A DNA stretch of 64,000 bases, taken from the NCBI RefSeq assembly GCF_015471405.1, contig NZ_BLVZ01000003.1, positions 248,001 through 312,000 of the forward strand, written 5' to 3'. A program made the position numbers and the translations under genes. The stretch's first letter is position 1. Every line of letters starts with the position of its first letter. Positions 28,295 through 36,887 of this stretch are shown here, one piece after another. Source of the DNA: Pseudomonas cichorii (GTDB lineage: Bacteria; Pseudomonadota; Gammaproteobacteria; Pseudomonadales; Pseudomonadaceae). The notes under the pieces were generated by a model, which was not told the origin of the DNA, searched no databases, and was given only the letters and a program-made list of their open reading frames with translations.

Positions 28295-29530
28295 TCACGA
28301 CTTGGAAAGCGCAATACCGGCAGGTCGCGAATCGCGAAACGCCAGCAGAAAGACCAGCACGACACCGAGTGAAAAGGTCGCAGGGAATAACCAGATGCTG
28401 CGCCATAGATGCCCCTCGGGGCCTGCGTAATAATCGGAGACATGCCCGGCAACCCAGAAGCCGATCAGCATTCCCACGCCGTAGGTGGCCAGGGTAATAA
28501 GCCCTTGGGCAGAACTTCTGAAGCGTTCCGAGGCTTTGGCGTCGGTATAGATCTGGCCCGAGACAAAGAAGAAGTCATAACAGATGCCATGCAAGGCGAT
28601 GCCCGCGAAGAGCATGAAAGCCAGGTCGCCATTATTGCCGTAAGCGAAGAGCAGATAACGCAACGCCCAGGCCAGCATCCCCACCAACAAGGCAATCTTG
28701 ATACCGAAGCGGTGAATGAAGAGCGGCAACAGCAGCATGAACACCACTTCGGAAACCTGACCCACAGCCATTTTCGCCGTGGGGTTGGCCACACCGATTT
28801 CCGCCAGAAACGTATTGGCGTTCTGGTAATAAAAAGCCAGCGGAATGCAGATCAGGATCGAAGCGATAAAGAACACCAGATAACTGCGGTCCTTCAACAG
28901 ACCCAAGGCATCAAGCCCGAGCAACTGCCTGAAACCGTCACGGCGCGAGTCGGACTTCTGCGAGGGCGTACCTGGCAAGGTAAAGCTGTAGAGCCCCAGT
29001 ACAAGAGACGCAATGGATGACATCAGGAAGGTGCTACGCAGAGCACCGGACGAAATGGCGGCCTGGGAGTCCCAGGCAAATACAAAGCTGATCACCACGC
29101 CAGCCACGATCCAGCCGATGGTTCCCCAGACGCGGATACGGGCAAATTCCAGTGCCGGGTCTTTCATCTGCCGGAACGCCACCGAGTTCACCAGGGCCAG
29201 GGTCGGCATGTAAATGATCATGTAGCCCAGCAGGTACGGATAGAACTGGCTGAAGTCAGGCGCACGATACAGTTGATACAACAACACCGCGCCCAGCAGG
29301 TGCAGCACGGCAAGGATACGTTCTGCGTTGAAATAGCGGTCGGCGATCAGGCCGATGACAAAGGGCGCGATAATCGCGCCCCATGATTGTGTAGAAAATG
29401 CCATCCCGACCTGGCTGCCGCTGGCATCCAGGCTGGTGGAGAGAAAAGTACCCAGAGTGACGAACCATCCTCCCCAGATAAAGAACTGCAGGAACATCAT
29501 TGTGCTAAGACGCACAGTCATATTGGTCAT
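28295..29530 (-). CDS. MFS permease, nucleoside:H+ symporter (NHS) type
   Basis: A 411-residue twelve-helix permease of the NupG/XapB-like branch of the MFS. The start is placed at 29530 (MTNMTVRLSTMMFLQFFIWGGW); the upstream frame to 29632 lacks hydrophobic or conserved sequence. It lies between the two TIM-barrel genes in the LacI-controlled cluster, so its substrate is more likely a sugar or glycoside than a nucleoside (inference from context). Conserved motif FARIRVWGTIGWI is typical of the branch. Confidence 0.82.
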   Translation of the reverse strand: MTNMTVRLSTMMFLQFFIWGGWFVTLGTFLSTSLDASGSQVGMAFSTQSWGAIIAPFVIGLIADRYFNAERILAVLHLLGAVLLYQLYRAPDFSQFYPYLLGYMIIYMPTLALVNSVAFRQMKDPALEFARIRVWGTIGWIVAGVVISFVFAWDSQAAISSGALRSTFLMSSIASLVLGLYSFTLPGTPSQKSDSRRDGFRQLLGLDALGLLKDRSYLVFFIASILICIPLAFYYQNANTFLAEIGVANPTAKMAVGQVSEVVFMLLLPLFIHRFGIKIALLVGMLAWALRYLLFAYGNNGDLAFMLFAGIALHGICYDFFFVSGQIYTDAKASERFRSSAQGLITLATYGVGMLIGFWVAGHVSDYYAGPEGHLWRSIWLFPATFSLGVVLVFLLAFRDSRPAGIALSKS

Positions 29531-29585
29531 AACAGTCACCGTTTTATTTTTATAGCGGTAAACAGCATTGAGTTCAGGTGTAGGT

Positions 29586-30662
29586 TCAGGCGTCGGGTGG
29601 CAACCCCAATAACCGCCGATTGGATCGCTCATCGGCGGCCACGCTGGCGAAATCGTCGAATGCCTTCTGTGTCTTGGTGATCATGTGCTGGCGAATGAAT
29701 TCGGCACCTTCAGCGGCACCCTGTACGGAGTCCTTGAGGCAGCACTCCCACTCCAGCACGGCCCAGCCTGAAAAATCGTATTGCGTCAGTTTGCTGAAGA
29801 TGGATTTGAAATCGATCTGTCCATCACCCAGAGAGCGAAAGCGGCCCGCACGCTCGACCCAGCCCTGATAGCCCCCGTAAACACCAGAGCGGGCGTCGGG
29901 ACGAAACTCTGCATCCTTGACGTGGAACATGCGAATCCGGTCGTGATAGCGGTCTATGAAGCCCAGGTAGTCCATTTGCTGAAGCAGCAGATGGCTGGGG
30001 TCATACAGAATCGTCGCCCGTGGATGGTGATCGACGGCCTGGAGAAAACGCTCGAACGAAGCGCCATCGTGCAGGTCTTCGCCGGGATGAATCTCGTAGC
30101 AAAGGTCGACGCCCGCCTCATCGAAGCAATCGAGGATCGGCAACCAGCGTTTCGCCAGCTCGGCAAAGCCCTGCTCCACCAGACCGCTGGGGCGTTGCGG
30201 CCAGGGATAGACATAAGGCCACAGCAACGCGCCGGAAAAAGTCGCGTGCGCCGTCAGCCCAAGACGCTGACTGGCCCGTGCGGCCAGCTTCAATTGGTCG
30301 ATTGCCCATTCGGTACGGGCTTGTGGCTTCCCGCGCAGGTGAGCCGGTGCAAAGTCATCGAACAGCGTGTCGAAGGCCGGATGCACGGCCACCAACTGGC
30401 CTTGCAAGTGCGTCGACAGTTCACTGATCTCGACCCCGGCCTCGGCGCAGACGGCTTTCAACTCATCGCAATAACTCTGGCTTTCGGCGGCGCGTGCCAG
30501 ATCGATGTACTGCGTGCCGAGCGTCGGCAACTGAATCGCTTTGTAACCCTGGGACGCAGCCCAGCGGGCAATATTGGCCAGCGTGTCGAACGGTGCGTCC
30601 GAGGAGATTAACTGAGCGAGAAAAATGCCCGGCCCACGCAAGCGTGTGGATGCCTGACTCAT
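29586..30662 (-). CDS. Cytoplasmic sugar isomerase/epimerase-like TIM barrel
   Basis: A 358-residue AP_endonuc_2-family TIM barrel without a signal peptide. Metal-ligand segments: DLCYEIHPGEDLHDG, ILYDPSHLLLQQMDYLGF, MFHVKDAEF and VLEWECCL. Start at 30662 with AAGGAG 7-8 bases upstream, overlapping the end of the oxidoreductase gene by 4 bp. The family carries out isomerisation, epimerisation or dehydration of (keto)sugars. Paired with the Gfo/Idh/MocA enzyme, it probably acts on the oxidised sugar (inference). Confidence 0.85.
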   Translation of the reverse strand: MSQASTRLRGPGIFLAQLISSDAPFDTLANIARWAASQGYKAIQLPTLGTQYIDLARAAESQSYCDELKAVCAEAGVEISELSTHLQGQLVAVHPAFDTLFDDFAPAHLRGKPQARTEWAIDQLKLAARASQRLGLTAHATFSGALLWPYVYPWPQRPSGLVEQGFAELAKRWLPILDCFDEAGVDLCYEIHPGEDLHDGASFERFLQAVDHHPRATILYDPSHLLLQQMDYLGFIDRYHDRIRMFHVKDAEFRPDARSGVYGGYQGWVERAGRFRSLGDGQIDFKSIFSKLTQYDFSGWAVLEWECCLKDSVQGAAEGAEFIRQHMITKTQKAFDDFASVAADERSNRRLLGLPPDA

Positions 30663-31837
30663 GACTGTGCTCCTTGGGTGCAGACCAGTCCGGTCCACTT
30701 GGCGTCGCCGCGATGGCTGGCGATCACGGTTTCGATAAAGGCCATGCCGCGCAACCCGACGTCGATGCCAGGCACACCGGCGGCATCGTTGCCGGTGATA
30801 TCGGCACGAATGGCAGTGGCGAAATCACCATAGAGGTTGGCCATGGCTTCTAGATAGCCTTCGGGATGTCCTGCGGGTAAACGCATGCGCTGACTGGCGG
30901 CGTCGCACAACCAGGGCTGGCCGAGGCCCGAACGCAAGATGCTTAAAGGCTGATCGAGAGAACGATGAATGAGGCTGGCGGGCTCTTCCTGACGCCATTC
31001 CAGACCACCCTTGCTGCCGTAGAGGCGGATCTTGAGCGGGTTCTCTTCACCGGCGCAGACCTGGCTGGCAATCAGCACGCCGCTGGCGCCTTCGGCCATC
31101 TTGAACAGCATCGAGGCATCATCGTCCAGTTGCCGGCCTTCGATGTGTACACCCAGCATCGCGCACAACTGCACAATCGACTGACCCGCCACGAATTCCG
31201 CCAGGGAAAAGGCATGGGTGCCTATATCGCCAATGCAACCGCCTGCTCCGGACTGCTCGGGCCGGTCTCGCCAGTCGGCCTGCTTGTTGCCCTGCCCCGC
31301 GACATCCTGGCTGAGCCAGCCCTGGGGGTACTCGACAATGACCTTGCGCAGTTCGCCGATCACGCCGCTGCGCACCATCTCGCGGGCCTGCCAGACCATC
31401 GGATAACCCAGATAAGTGTGGGCCAGGCCATAAAGACGATTGCTGCGACCGACAACGTCTTTCAAGGCCAGCAACTCGGCCAGATTCAACGCTGCGGGCT
31501 TTTCGCTGAACACATGAAACCCCGCGCTCAGCGCCTGGCTGGCAATGGGTGCATGCAGATGATTGGGGGTGACGATCACCAGCAACTCCATGCGCTGGCC
31601 TGCCGGTAGCGCACGCTCGGCTTCGAGCATGTGCTGCCAGTCGTCGTAGCAGCGTGCCCCTGGCAAACCCAGCGCCGCGCCTGTGTTGCGATTGTTTTGT
31701 GCATCCCGGCTGAACGCGCCGCACACCAGCTCATAGCGCCCATCGAGCCACGCGGCCTGACGGTGAGCCTTGGCAATGAACGCGCCCTCACCTCCGCCGA
31801 CAAACCCCATTCTTATTTTTGGAATTGCTGCATTCAT
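30659..31837 (-). CDS. Gfo/Idh/MocA family oxidoreductase
   Basis: A 392-residue NAD(P)-dependent sugar oxidoreductase. The Rossmann motif is MGFVGGGEGAFIAKAHR, followed by VTPNHLHAPIASQALSAGFHVFSEKPAAL with the conserved EKP lysine, and GGCIGDIGTHAF containing the family's catalytic D...H pattern. GAAGG lies before the ATG at 31837; the longer frame crosses the operator palindrome and is rejected. It is first in the minus-strand operon and lies 49 bp from the palindrome at 31886-31901. It probably oxidises a sugar or glycoside, possibly at C3. Confidence 0.88.
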   Translation of the reverse strand: MNAAIPKIRMGFVGGGEGAFIAKAHRQAAWLDGRYELVCGAFSRDAQNNRNTGAALGLPGARCYDDWQHMLEAERALPAGQRMELLVIVTPNHLHAPIASQALSAGFHVFSEKPAALNLAELLALKDVVGRSNRLYGLAHTYLGYPMVWQAREMVRSGVIGELRKVIVEYPQGWLSQDVAGQGNKQADWRDRPEQSGAGGCIGDIGTHAFSLAEFVAGQSIVQLCAMLGVHIEGRQLDDDASMLFKMAEGASGVLIASQVCAGEENPLKIRLYGSKGGLEWRQEEPASLIHRSLDQPLSILRSGLGQPWLCDAASQRMRLPAGHPEGYLEAMANLYGDFATAIRADITGNDAAGVPGIDVGLRGMAFIETVIASHRGDAKWTGLVCTQGAQS

Positions 31838-31885
31838 CGCGAACCTTCTCTGTTTGAAGCAAGGCCAAGCCCAGGTTTTACAGAA

Positions 31886-31901
31886 ATGTAACCGGTTACA
31901 T
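31886..31901. promoter_or_regulatory. Perfect 16-bp LacI-family operator
   Basis: ATGTAACCGGTTACAT is a perfect palindrome with a central CpG, the hallmark of LacI/GalR operators. It lies between the divergent oxidoreductase operon (start 31837) and the LacI-type gene (start 32025), so one site could repress both promoters. Confidence 0.85.
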
Positions 31902-32024
31902 CGTGGCGAGAAGTTATCCCCTCCCATGTCGGGTGTCAAACCCCGAATCGGGGTCCGGGAAGTTTTCTGAACACGACCAACCTGCGGTAAGCTCGCAGGC
32001 CACACAGCTTGAAACGAGGTGGTT

Positions 32025-33035
32025 TTGTCCAATATCCGTGAAGTGGCCCGCCTGGCAGGCGTCTCGGTAGCCACCGTGTCCCGAACGCTCAAATCCCCCG
32101 AGCGCGTGCTCCCCGAGACTCGCGACAAGGTCAATGCCGCCGTGGAACAGGCCGGTTATCGCCCCAACCTCATGGCAGTGCAGTTTCGTTCTCGCAAGAC
32201 TGCCAATCTGGTCATTCTGGTGCCGACCATCTCCAACACCTTCTTTGCCCGGGTGATCAGCGGCGCTCAACAAGCCGCCCAGGCTGCCGGTTATCGACTG
32301 CTGCTGTGTGATACCCAGGGACGCGAGGAAATCGAACGGACATTCGCCGAGCTGGTTTATGCCCATCAGGCAGATGGCGTGATTCAACTGCGCGCTTACG
32401 ATCCTTATGACACGCCCTGCTCCAGCGCCGACTTGCCGCCTATCGTCAACGCCTGCGAAGTGATCAGGGATGGCCGCCATCCCACCATCAGCCTGGATAA
32501 TCATGCGGCGGCCAAAGCCATGACCGAGCACCTGATCGCCCTGGGACATCGCCGAATCGGCCTGATCAAAGGCCCCAGAAGCAGCCCGCTGACCCGCGAC
32601 CGCGTGGCCGGCTACCTTGACGCTCTGGAACAGGCCGGCATCGACTTCGACCCCACGCTGATCTGCCACGGCAACTTCAGCCTCAAAGCCGGCTATGACG
32701 GTGCGAGCGCCATACTGGAGTTACCCGAACGGCCCACCGCGCTCTTCTGCGAAAACGATGAAATGGCCATCGGCGCACTGAAACGCATCAAGGAACAAGG
32801 CTTGCGCGTGCCTGAAGACCTTTCACTGGTAGGCTTCGACGACATTCCGCTGGCGGCCTATTGCGACCCGCCCCTGACCACCATCGCCCAGCCTGCCGAA
32901 GCGTTCGGTCAGACTGCCGTCGAGATGCTGATCGCACTGATTGAAAAGAAGCCCATTGAACAGCGCCATATCGTACTGCCGTTTGAATTGACGTTACGTA
33001 ACAGCACGGCTGCGCCTGGTTTCAGTGGTGATTAA
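32025..33035 (+). CDS. LacI-family transcriptional repressor
   Basis: A 336-residue LacI/GalR regulator: N-terminal helix-turn-helix ([20 protein letters not shown]) with the hinge region around residue 50, then a sugar-binding domain. Start at TTG 32025, 5 bases after GAGG; the GTG at 32019 overlaps that site. It should bind the palindrome at 31886-31901 and derepress the divergent oxidoreductase-isomerase-permease operon when the sugar inducer is present. Confidence 0.9.
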   Translation: MSNIREVARLAGVSVATVSRTLKSPERVLPETRDKVNAAVEQAGYRPNLMAVQFRSRKTANLVILVPTISNTFFARVISGAQQAAQAAGYRLLLCDTQGREEIERTFAELVYAHQADGVIQLRAYDPYDTPCSSADLPPIVNACEVIRDGRHPTISLDNHAAAKAMTEHLIALGHRRIGLIKGPRSSPLTRDRVAGYLDALEQAGIDFDPTLICHGNFSLKAGYDGASAILELPERPTALFCENDEMAIGALKRIKEQGLRVPEDLSLVGFDDIPLAAYCDPPLTTIAQPAEAFGQTAVEMLIALIEKKPIEQRHIVLPFELTLRNSTAAPGFSGD

Positions 33036-33053
33036 AGATGAATACGATCAAAG

Positions 33054-33143
33054 TGGAAGAGGCCTTGGCCGCGACGACTTGCTTACAGACAGCACATTTT
33101 CAGCGCACTTCAACATGCTGTCGCGGCCAAGGCCCCTCCCACG
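33054..33143. repeat. REPIN-like element, family B, with internal spacer
   Basis: Inverted family B arms (33054-33075 and 33122-33143) around a 46-bp spacer similar to that of the copy at 21666-21755. It lies between the convergent LacI and glycerate kinase genes. Confidence 0.85.
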
Positions 33144-33165
33144 GATTATGGCCGTAACATGCAGT

Positions 33166-34302
33166 TCAAGACCCCGCCAGACGCCAGACCCGCGCCAGAT
33201 CCCGCGCCCGGTCATGCAGCAGGCTTGCGGCATTGCGGCAGGCTTCGTCCAGGGTCATAGGGCCGTTGGCCAGGGCAAACGCGGCGCTGATGCCGTGTTC
33301 GTACAAGCGCTCATAGCCCTCGCCCAGGGTGCCGGCCAGCACGACTACCGGCACATGATGACGGGCGGCAACCCTGGCAACACCAAAGGGCGTCTTGCCG
33401 CGCAGGGTCTGGGCATCGAAGCGCCCTTCCCCGGTAATCACCAGATCAGCCCCCACCAGCGACTGTTCGAGACCGGTGAGATCGGCGACCACTTCCACAC
33501 CCGCCCGGAATGAAGCCTTGAGATAGGCCTTGGCAGCAAAACCCATGCCGCCAGCGGCACCGCTGCCGGGGCTGTCACGCAGATCCTGACCGACAGCTTG
33601 CACGGACAGATCGGCAAAATGCCCGAGGGCTGTATCCAGCGCCAGCACCTGTTCAGGAGATGCGCCTTTCTGTGGGCCGAAAATATGCGATGCACCGTTC
33701 GGGCCGCACAACGGGTTGTCCACATCGGCGGCGATTTCAAAGCGTACATCGGACAGACGCGGATCAAACCCTCTCAGATCGACGCGAGCCAGTTGCGCCA
33801 ATGCCAGGCCGCCCGGTGCCAACGGCTGATCGTTGCCATCAAAAAAGCGAGCACCGAGCGCCGATAGCATGCCAGTGCCTGCATCGTTGGTCGCACTGCC
33901 GCCAATGGCCAGGATCACACGCTGCGCTCCGGCATCCAGCGCGGCGGCAATCAACTGGCCAGTGCCGTAAGTCGTGGTGATGCAGGCGTTACGTTGTTCG
34001 AGGGTCAGTAATTGCAGGCCGCTGGCCATGGCCATTTCGATAATCGCGGTGCGGCTGTGGGGCAGCCAGCCCCAATGGGCCTGAACCGGGCTTTCCAGAG
34101 GCCCGCGGACTTCAGCGCTCATCAATTGCCCGTTGCAGGCGGCCAATACGGCTTCGATGGTGCCTTCGCCACCGTCGGCCATCGGGCATTCGATCAGTTC
34201 GGCAGTCGGCCAGACTTCGGCGAGGCCGCTGGCAATGGCAGTAGCGACAGCCTGGGCACTGAGGCTGTCCTTGAAAGAGTCGGGTGCGATGACGATTTTC
34301 AT
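33166..34302 (-). CDS. garK: Glycerate 2-kinase (GarK/GlxK type)
   Basis: A 378-residue type II glycerate kinase. N-terminal MKIVIAPDSFKDSLSA and the segments CPMADGGEGT and GGSATNDAGTGML are family signatures. It phosphorylates D-glycerate to 2-phosphoglycerate. GGAG is 6 bases before the ATG at 34302. It is beside cdaR, gudP and gudD, fitting the glucarate/galactarate pathway in which tartronate semialdehyde is reduced to glycerate. The aldolase and reductase of that route are not in the window. The GlxK assignment (glyoxylate pathway) is an equal alternative name. Confidence 0.88.
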   Translation of the reverse strand: MKIVIAPDSFKDSLSAQAVATAIASGLAEVWPTAELIECPMADGGEGTIEAVLAACNGQLMSAEVRGPLESPVQAHWGWLPHSRTAIIEMAMASGLQLLTLEQRNACITTTYGTGQLIAAALDAGAQRVILAIGGSATNDAGTGMLSALGARFFDGNDQPLAPGGLALAQLARVDLRGFDPRLSDVRFEIAADVDNPLCGPNGASHIFGPQKGASPEQVLALDTALGHFADLSVQAVGQDLRDSPGSGAAGGMGFAAKAYLKASFRAGVEVVADLTGLEQSLVGADLVITGEGRFDAQTLRGKTPFGVARVAARHHVPVVVLAGTLGEGYERLYEHGISAAFALANGPMTLDEACRNAASLLHDRARDLARVWRLAGS

Positions 34303-34414
34303 TGTTGTTCTCCATATCCGATGCAGGGATGTTCTCACTCCGCCATGGATTTTCCGCCTGCCCTTCGCACAATGATTCTCAAAGGTTATCGGTCATTTGA
34401 ACAAAAATTCGCGC

Positions 34415-35506
34415 TCAACCAGACCTTGGCGTCATTTGTACACCCAGGTATAAACGCAACAAATCATCCGTCTTGTAAGGGTCGCACCCGGTAAGCTCGG
34501 CAATCTTCTCCAGCCTGTAGCGCAGGCTGTTGCGATGGATGCCCAAGGCTTCGGCGCACGCCTGACTCTCACCGCTGTACTCGAACCAGCTGCACAGGGT
34601 TTCCAGCAATTGACCATGATTGTGCAAACGGCCAATCGGCTCGGCGACTTCCCGGGCCAGCCAGTCGTGCCGATGACGCCAGAACAGCACCGGCAGACGA
34701 TAAGCCCCCAGACGTAGCAGACGCTGATCGGGGCGCGACTGACTGGCGTAATCCAGCAGATCCTGCGCAGCGATGCAGGCATGGCGCAAGGCAGGCAGAT
34801 CGGCCGATGGCTCGGCGGTGGCCATGCGTAGCACCGGCCAGCCATGTTCGTCGAACTGCTTGAGCAGCAAGGCATCGTCCCGATCCTTGCCCTGCGCCCG
34901 GCACCAGTACAAGAGCGTCGGCTCGCGCATCACACACCAACTGTCGGCGTAGCGGCCATTGAGCCAGGCCACCAGTTGGCTCGCTGTGGAAGTCTGCTCG
35001 GCCAGACGGATCAACACCGCCTGACGCGGCAAGTGAGGTTGCAGGCCCAGTTGTCGGGCTTCATCCACCAGGCTTTCCGGGCAATCCTGCAACAGTAGCC
35101 GGGCCAGCAGGTCTTCACTGCGCTGCAAACGCCACTGGCGATCAGCCTGCTGACGACGGTGCTCCATCAGCATCTCGGCAGTCATGCGCACCAGTTCGCC
35201 GTAGACCCGAACCTCGTCCGGCTCCCCCGTAATGCCGAGCACGCCGACCAGTTTGTGGTCGAGCATCAGTGGCAGGTTCACGCCAGGTTTGACGCCGCCC
35301 AGATGCAGTGCCGCCTGGGAATCGATCTCCACCACCCGACTGTTGGCCAGTACCAGTTGCGCCCCTTCATGCCGGGTACACAAACGCTCGGGATCGCCAC
35401 TGCCGATGATGATGCCCAGATAGTCCATGACATTGACGTTGTACGGGAGAATCGCCATGGCCCGGTCGACAATGTCCTGAGCCAGCACTCGATCAAGGGC
35501 GAACAT
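34415..35506 (-). CDS. cdaR: Sugar-diacid regulator CdaR
   Basis: A 363-residue regulator with an N-terminal diacid-recognition domain (ILPYNVNVMDYLGIIIGSGDPERLCTRHEGA) and a C-terminal PucR-type helix-turn-helix (CAEALGIHRNSLRYRLEKIAELTG). CdaR activates genes for glucarate, galactarate and glycerate use in E. coli. It lies directly upstream of glycerate kinase on the same strand, with 112 bp between, and next to the gud genes, so its role is likely the same. Confidence 0.9.
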   Translation of the reverse strand: MFALDRVLAQDIVDRAMAILPYNVNVMDYLGIIIGSGDPERLCTRHEGAQLVLANSRVVEIDSQAALHLGGVKPGVNLPLMLDHKLVGVLGITGEPDEVRVYGELVRMTAEMLMEHRRQQADRQWRLQRSEDLLARLLLQDCPESLVDEARQLGLQPHLPRQAVLIRLAEQTSTASQLVAWLNGRYADSWCVMREPTLLYWCRAQGKDRDDALLLKQFDEHGWPVLRMATAEPSADLPALRHACIAAQDLLDYASQSRPDQRLLRLGAYRLPVLFWRHRHDWLAREVAEPIGRLHNHGQLLETLCSWFEYSGESQACAEALGIHRNSLRYRLEKIAELTGCDPYKTDDLLRLYLGVQMTPRSG

Positions 35507-35627
35507 GGAGGGAAACCTGCTGTGGGAAAGGCTTTGACTGGATAGACATGGGATACATTTTTGGATTTATTGAAGTCTGGAGTGTGCCTGCAAGTTTGGT
35601 GCTTGTCTGTAGCCCAAGGCGGACGGC

Positions 35628-35698
35628 GCAGGAGCGAGTTCATTCGCGAAATGCCTCGTCTTCGAGAATGAGCGGAGCGCCGCCCGATTGCTCCTACA
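35628..35698. repeat. Degenerate family A REP pair
   Basis: A family A copy with one change in the core (35628-35650) and a diverged inverted partner ending in GCTCCTAC near 35697. It lies between two minus-strand regulator genes and abuts the stop of the GntR gene. Confidence 0.6.
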
Positions 35699-36404
35699 GC
35701 GGGACCAGGCGTTCGCGACTGTTGCTCAGGTGAGTCCACATTGCAGCCCTTGCTGCATCGGGGTCTTTACGGCGAATGGCACTGAGCAGGGCTTCATGTT
35801 CGAGGTTGGCCAGATAGCCGTGAGGAGCCATGCTGGCACCGGCGCGTTCGCTTGAGGCGATGCGTGTGCGGGGAATGATCGCGCTGCCCAGGTGCTGCAT
35901 GATTTCAATGAAATACGGGTTGCCTGTCGCTTCGGCGATCAGCATGTGGAAACGCTTGTCGGCTTCTACACAACTGTCTTCGTTGGCCAGCAGATCCTGA
36001 TAGTCATCCAGCGCCTGACGCATCGCCGCCAGTTGCTCATCGGTACGACGTAGCGCAGCCAGTGCCACCGCCTGGGTTTCCAGACCGATGCGCAGCTCGA
36101 TGATGTCCCGCACCCTGGAAACCGTTTCAACCTTGAGCCGCAGCCCGGTCTGGTCGCTGCGCTCCAGCACGAAAGTGCCGACGCCATGATGAGTCACGAC
36201 CAGCCCGGACGCCTGCAACTTGGAAATCGCTTCACGCACCACGGTGCGACTGACGCCATGCTCACGAACGATCTCGTTCTCGGACGGCAGTTTCTGGCCG
36301 GGAGCAATCTTGCCCAGCAGAATCCGCTGGCTGAGTTCTGTGACCAGATCGGTGGCCAGGCTGTGTTGACGACGCTTTGAGGAAGCGATGCTGGGTTCTT
36401 GCAT
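35694..36404 (-). CDS. GntR-family regulator, FadR subgroup
   Basis: A 236-residue FadR-type GntR regulator. The winged helix (APGQKLPSENEIVREHGVSRTVVREAISKLQASGLV) is followed by an all-helical FCD effector domain with Asp/His metal-site residues. Start at 36404 is preferred because AGGA is about 10 bases upstream; ATG 36413 is possible. It is divergent from gudP across about 480 bp that contain a perfect TTGTC-type palindrome (36543-36557). It probably represses gudP-gudD and itself. Confidence 0.88.
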   Translation of the reverse strand: MQEPSIASSKRRQHSLATDLVTELSQRILLGKIAPGQKLPSENEIVREHGVSRTVVREAISKLQASGLVVTHHGVGTFVLERSDQTGLRLKVETVSRVRDIIELRIGLETQAVALAALRRTDEQLAAMRQALDDYQDLLANEDSCVEADKRFHMLIAEATGNPYFIEIMQHLGSAIIPRTRIASSERAGASMAPHGYLANLEHEALLSAIRRKDPDAARAAMWTHLSNSRERLVPL

Positions 36405-36887
36405 GGCGATCATGTCCTGAAACACCGGGTTTCTGACCTTCTCACTTGTCTGAAACAACAAGCGCGAGGTCGGCGATGGGCCGGATCATAACACCGGATA
36501 GCACCTGAGATGCCCATTCGCCAAGGCATCGGCACTTGTCTAACTTGTCAGACAAGTAATCATATCCTTGAAAATACCGCCTTTTGCGCCACCTGATTTT
36601 TTTGTGCGGCCTACCCACCGAAACCGCTTCATCAACACCTGCCACGACACAATCAAAAACCCCGTAAAAAGCCATAAAACCCAACAAATAAAGGGTATAA
36701 ATCGATAAAAACCCTGACACATTCAACTCTTCAACCAAGACATCACTCATTCCATAAACGAAAAAAATGACTCAGACCAAGCGACGAGGGGGCTTGCGCA
36801 ACACACTTTTACTTGTATGATGACCGACAATGCAAGGGACACATCTTGCAAAGACCCGCATAAAAACAACGAGTGGGAGATTCAACC
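36405..36887. other. Divergent regulatory region between GntR and gudP genes
   Basis: About 480 bp, AT-rich, without a convincing gene. It holds the operator at 36543-36557 and a repeated half-site ACTTGTC at 36444-36450 and 36534-36540. A frame on the minus strand (36442-36750) has no ribosome site and an unlikely composition. Confidence 0.6.
36543..36557. promoter_or_regulatory. GntR/FadR-type operator palindrome
   Basis: ACTTGTCAGACAAGT is a perfect 15-bp palindrome of the TTGTC-N-GACAA class bound by FadR-subgroup GntR regulators. Extra half-sites (ACTTGTC) lie at 36534-36540 and 36444-36450. Confidence 0.75.

Noticed and set aside
36442..36750. Minus-strand frame of 102 codons in the gudP upstream region
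   Set aside because: It has no ribosome site or recognised family, and it covers the operator palindrome.
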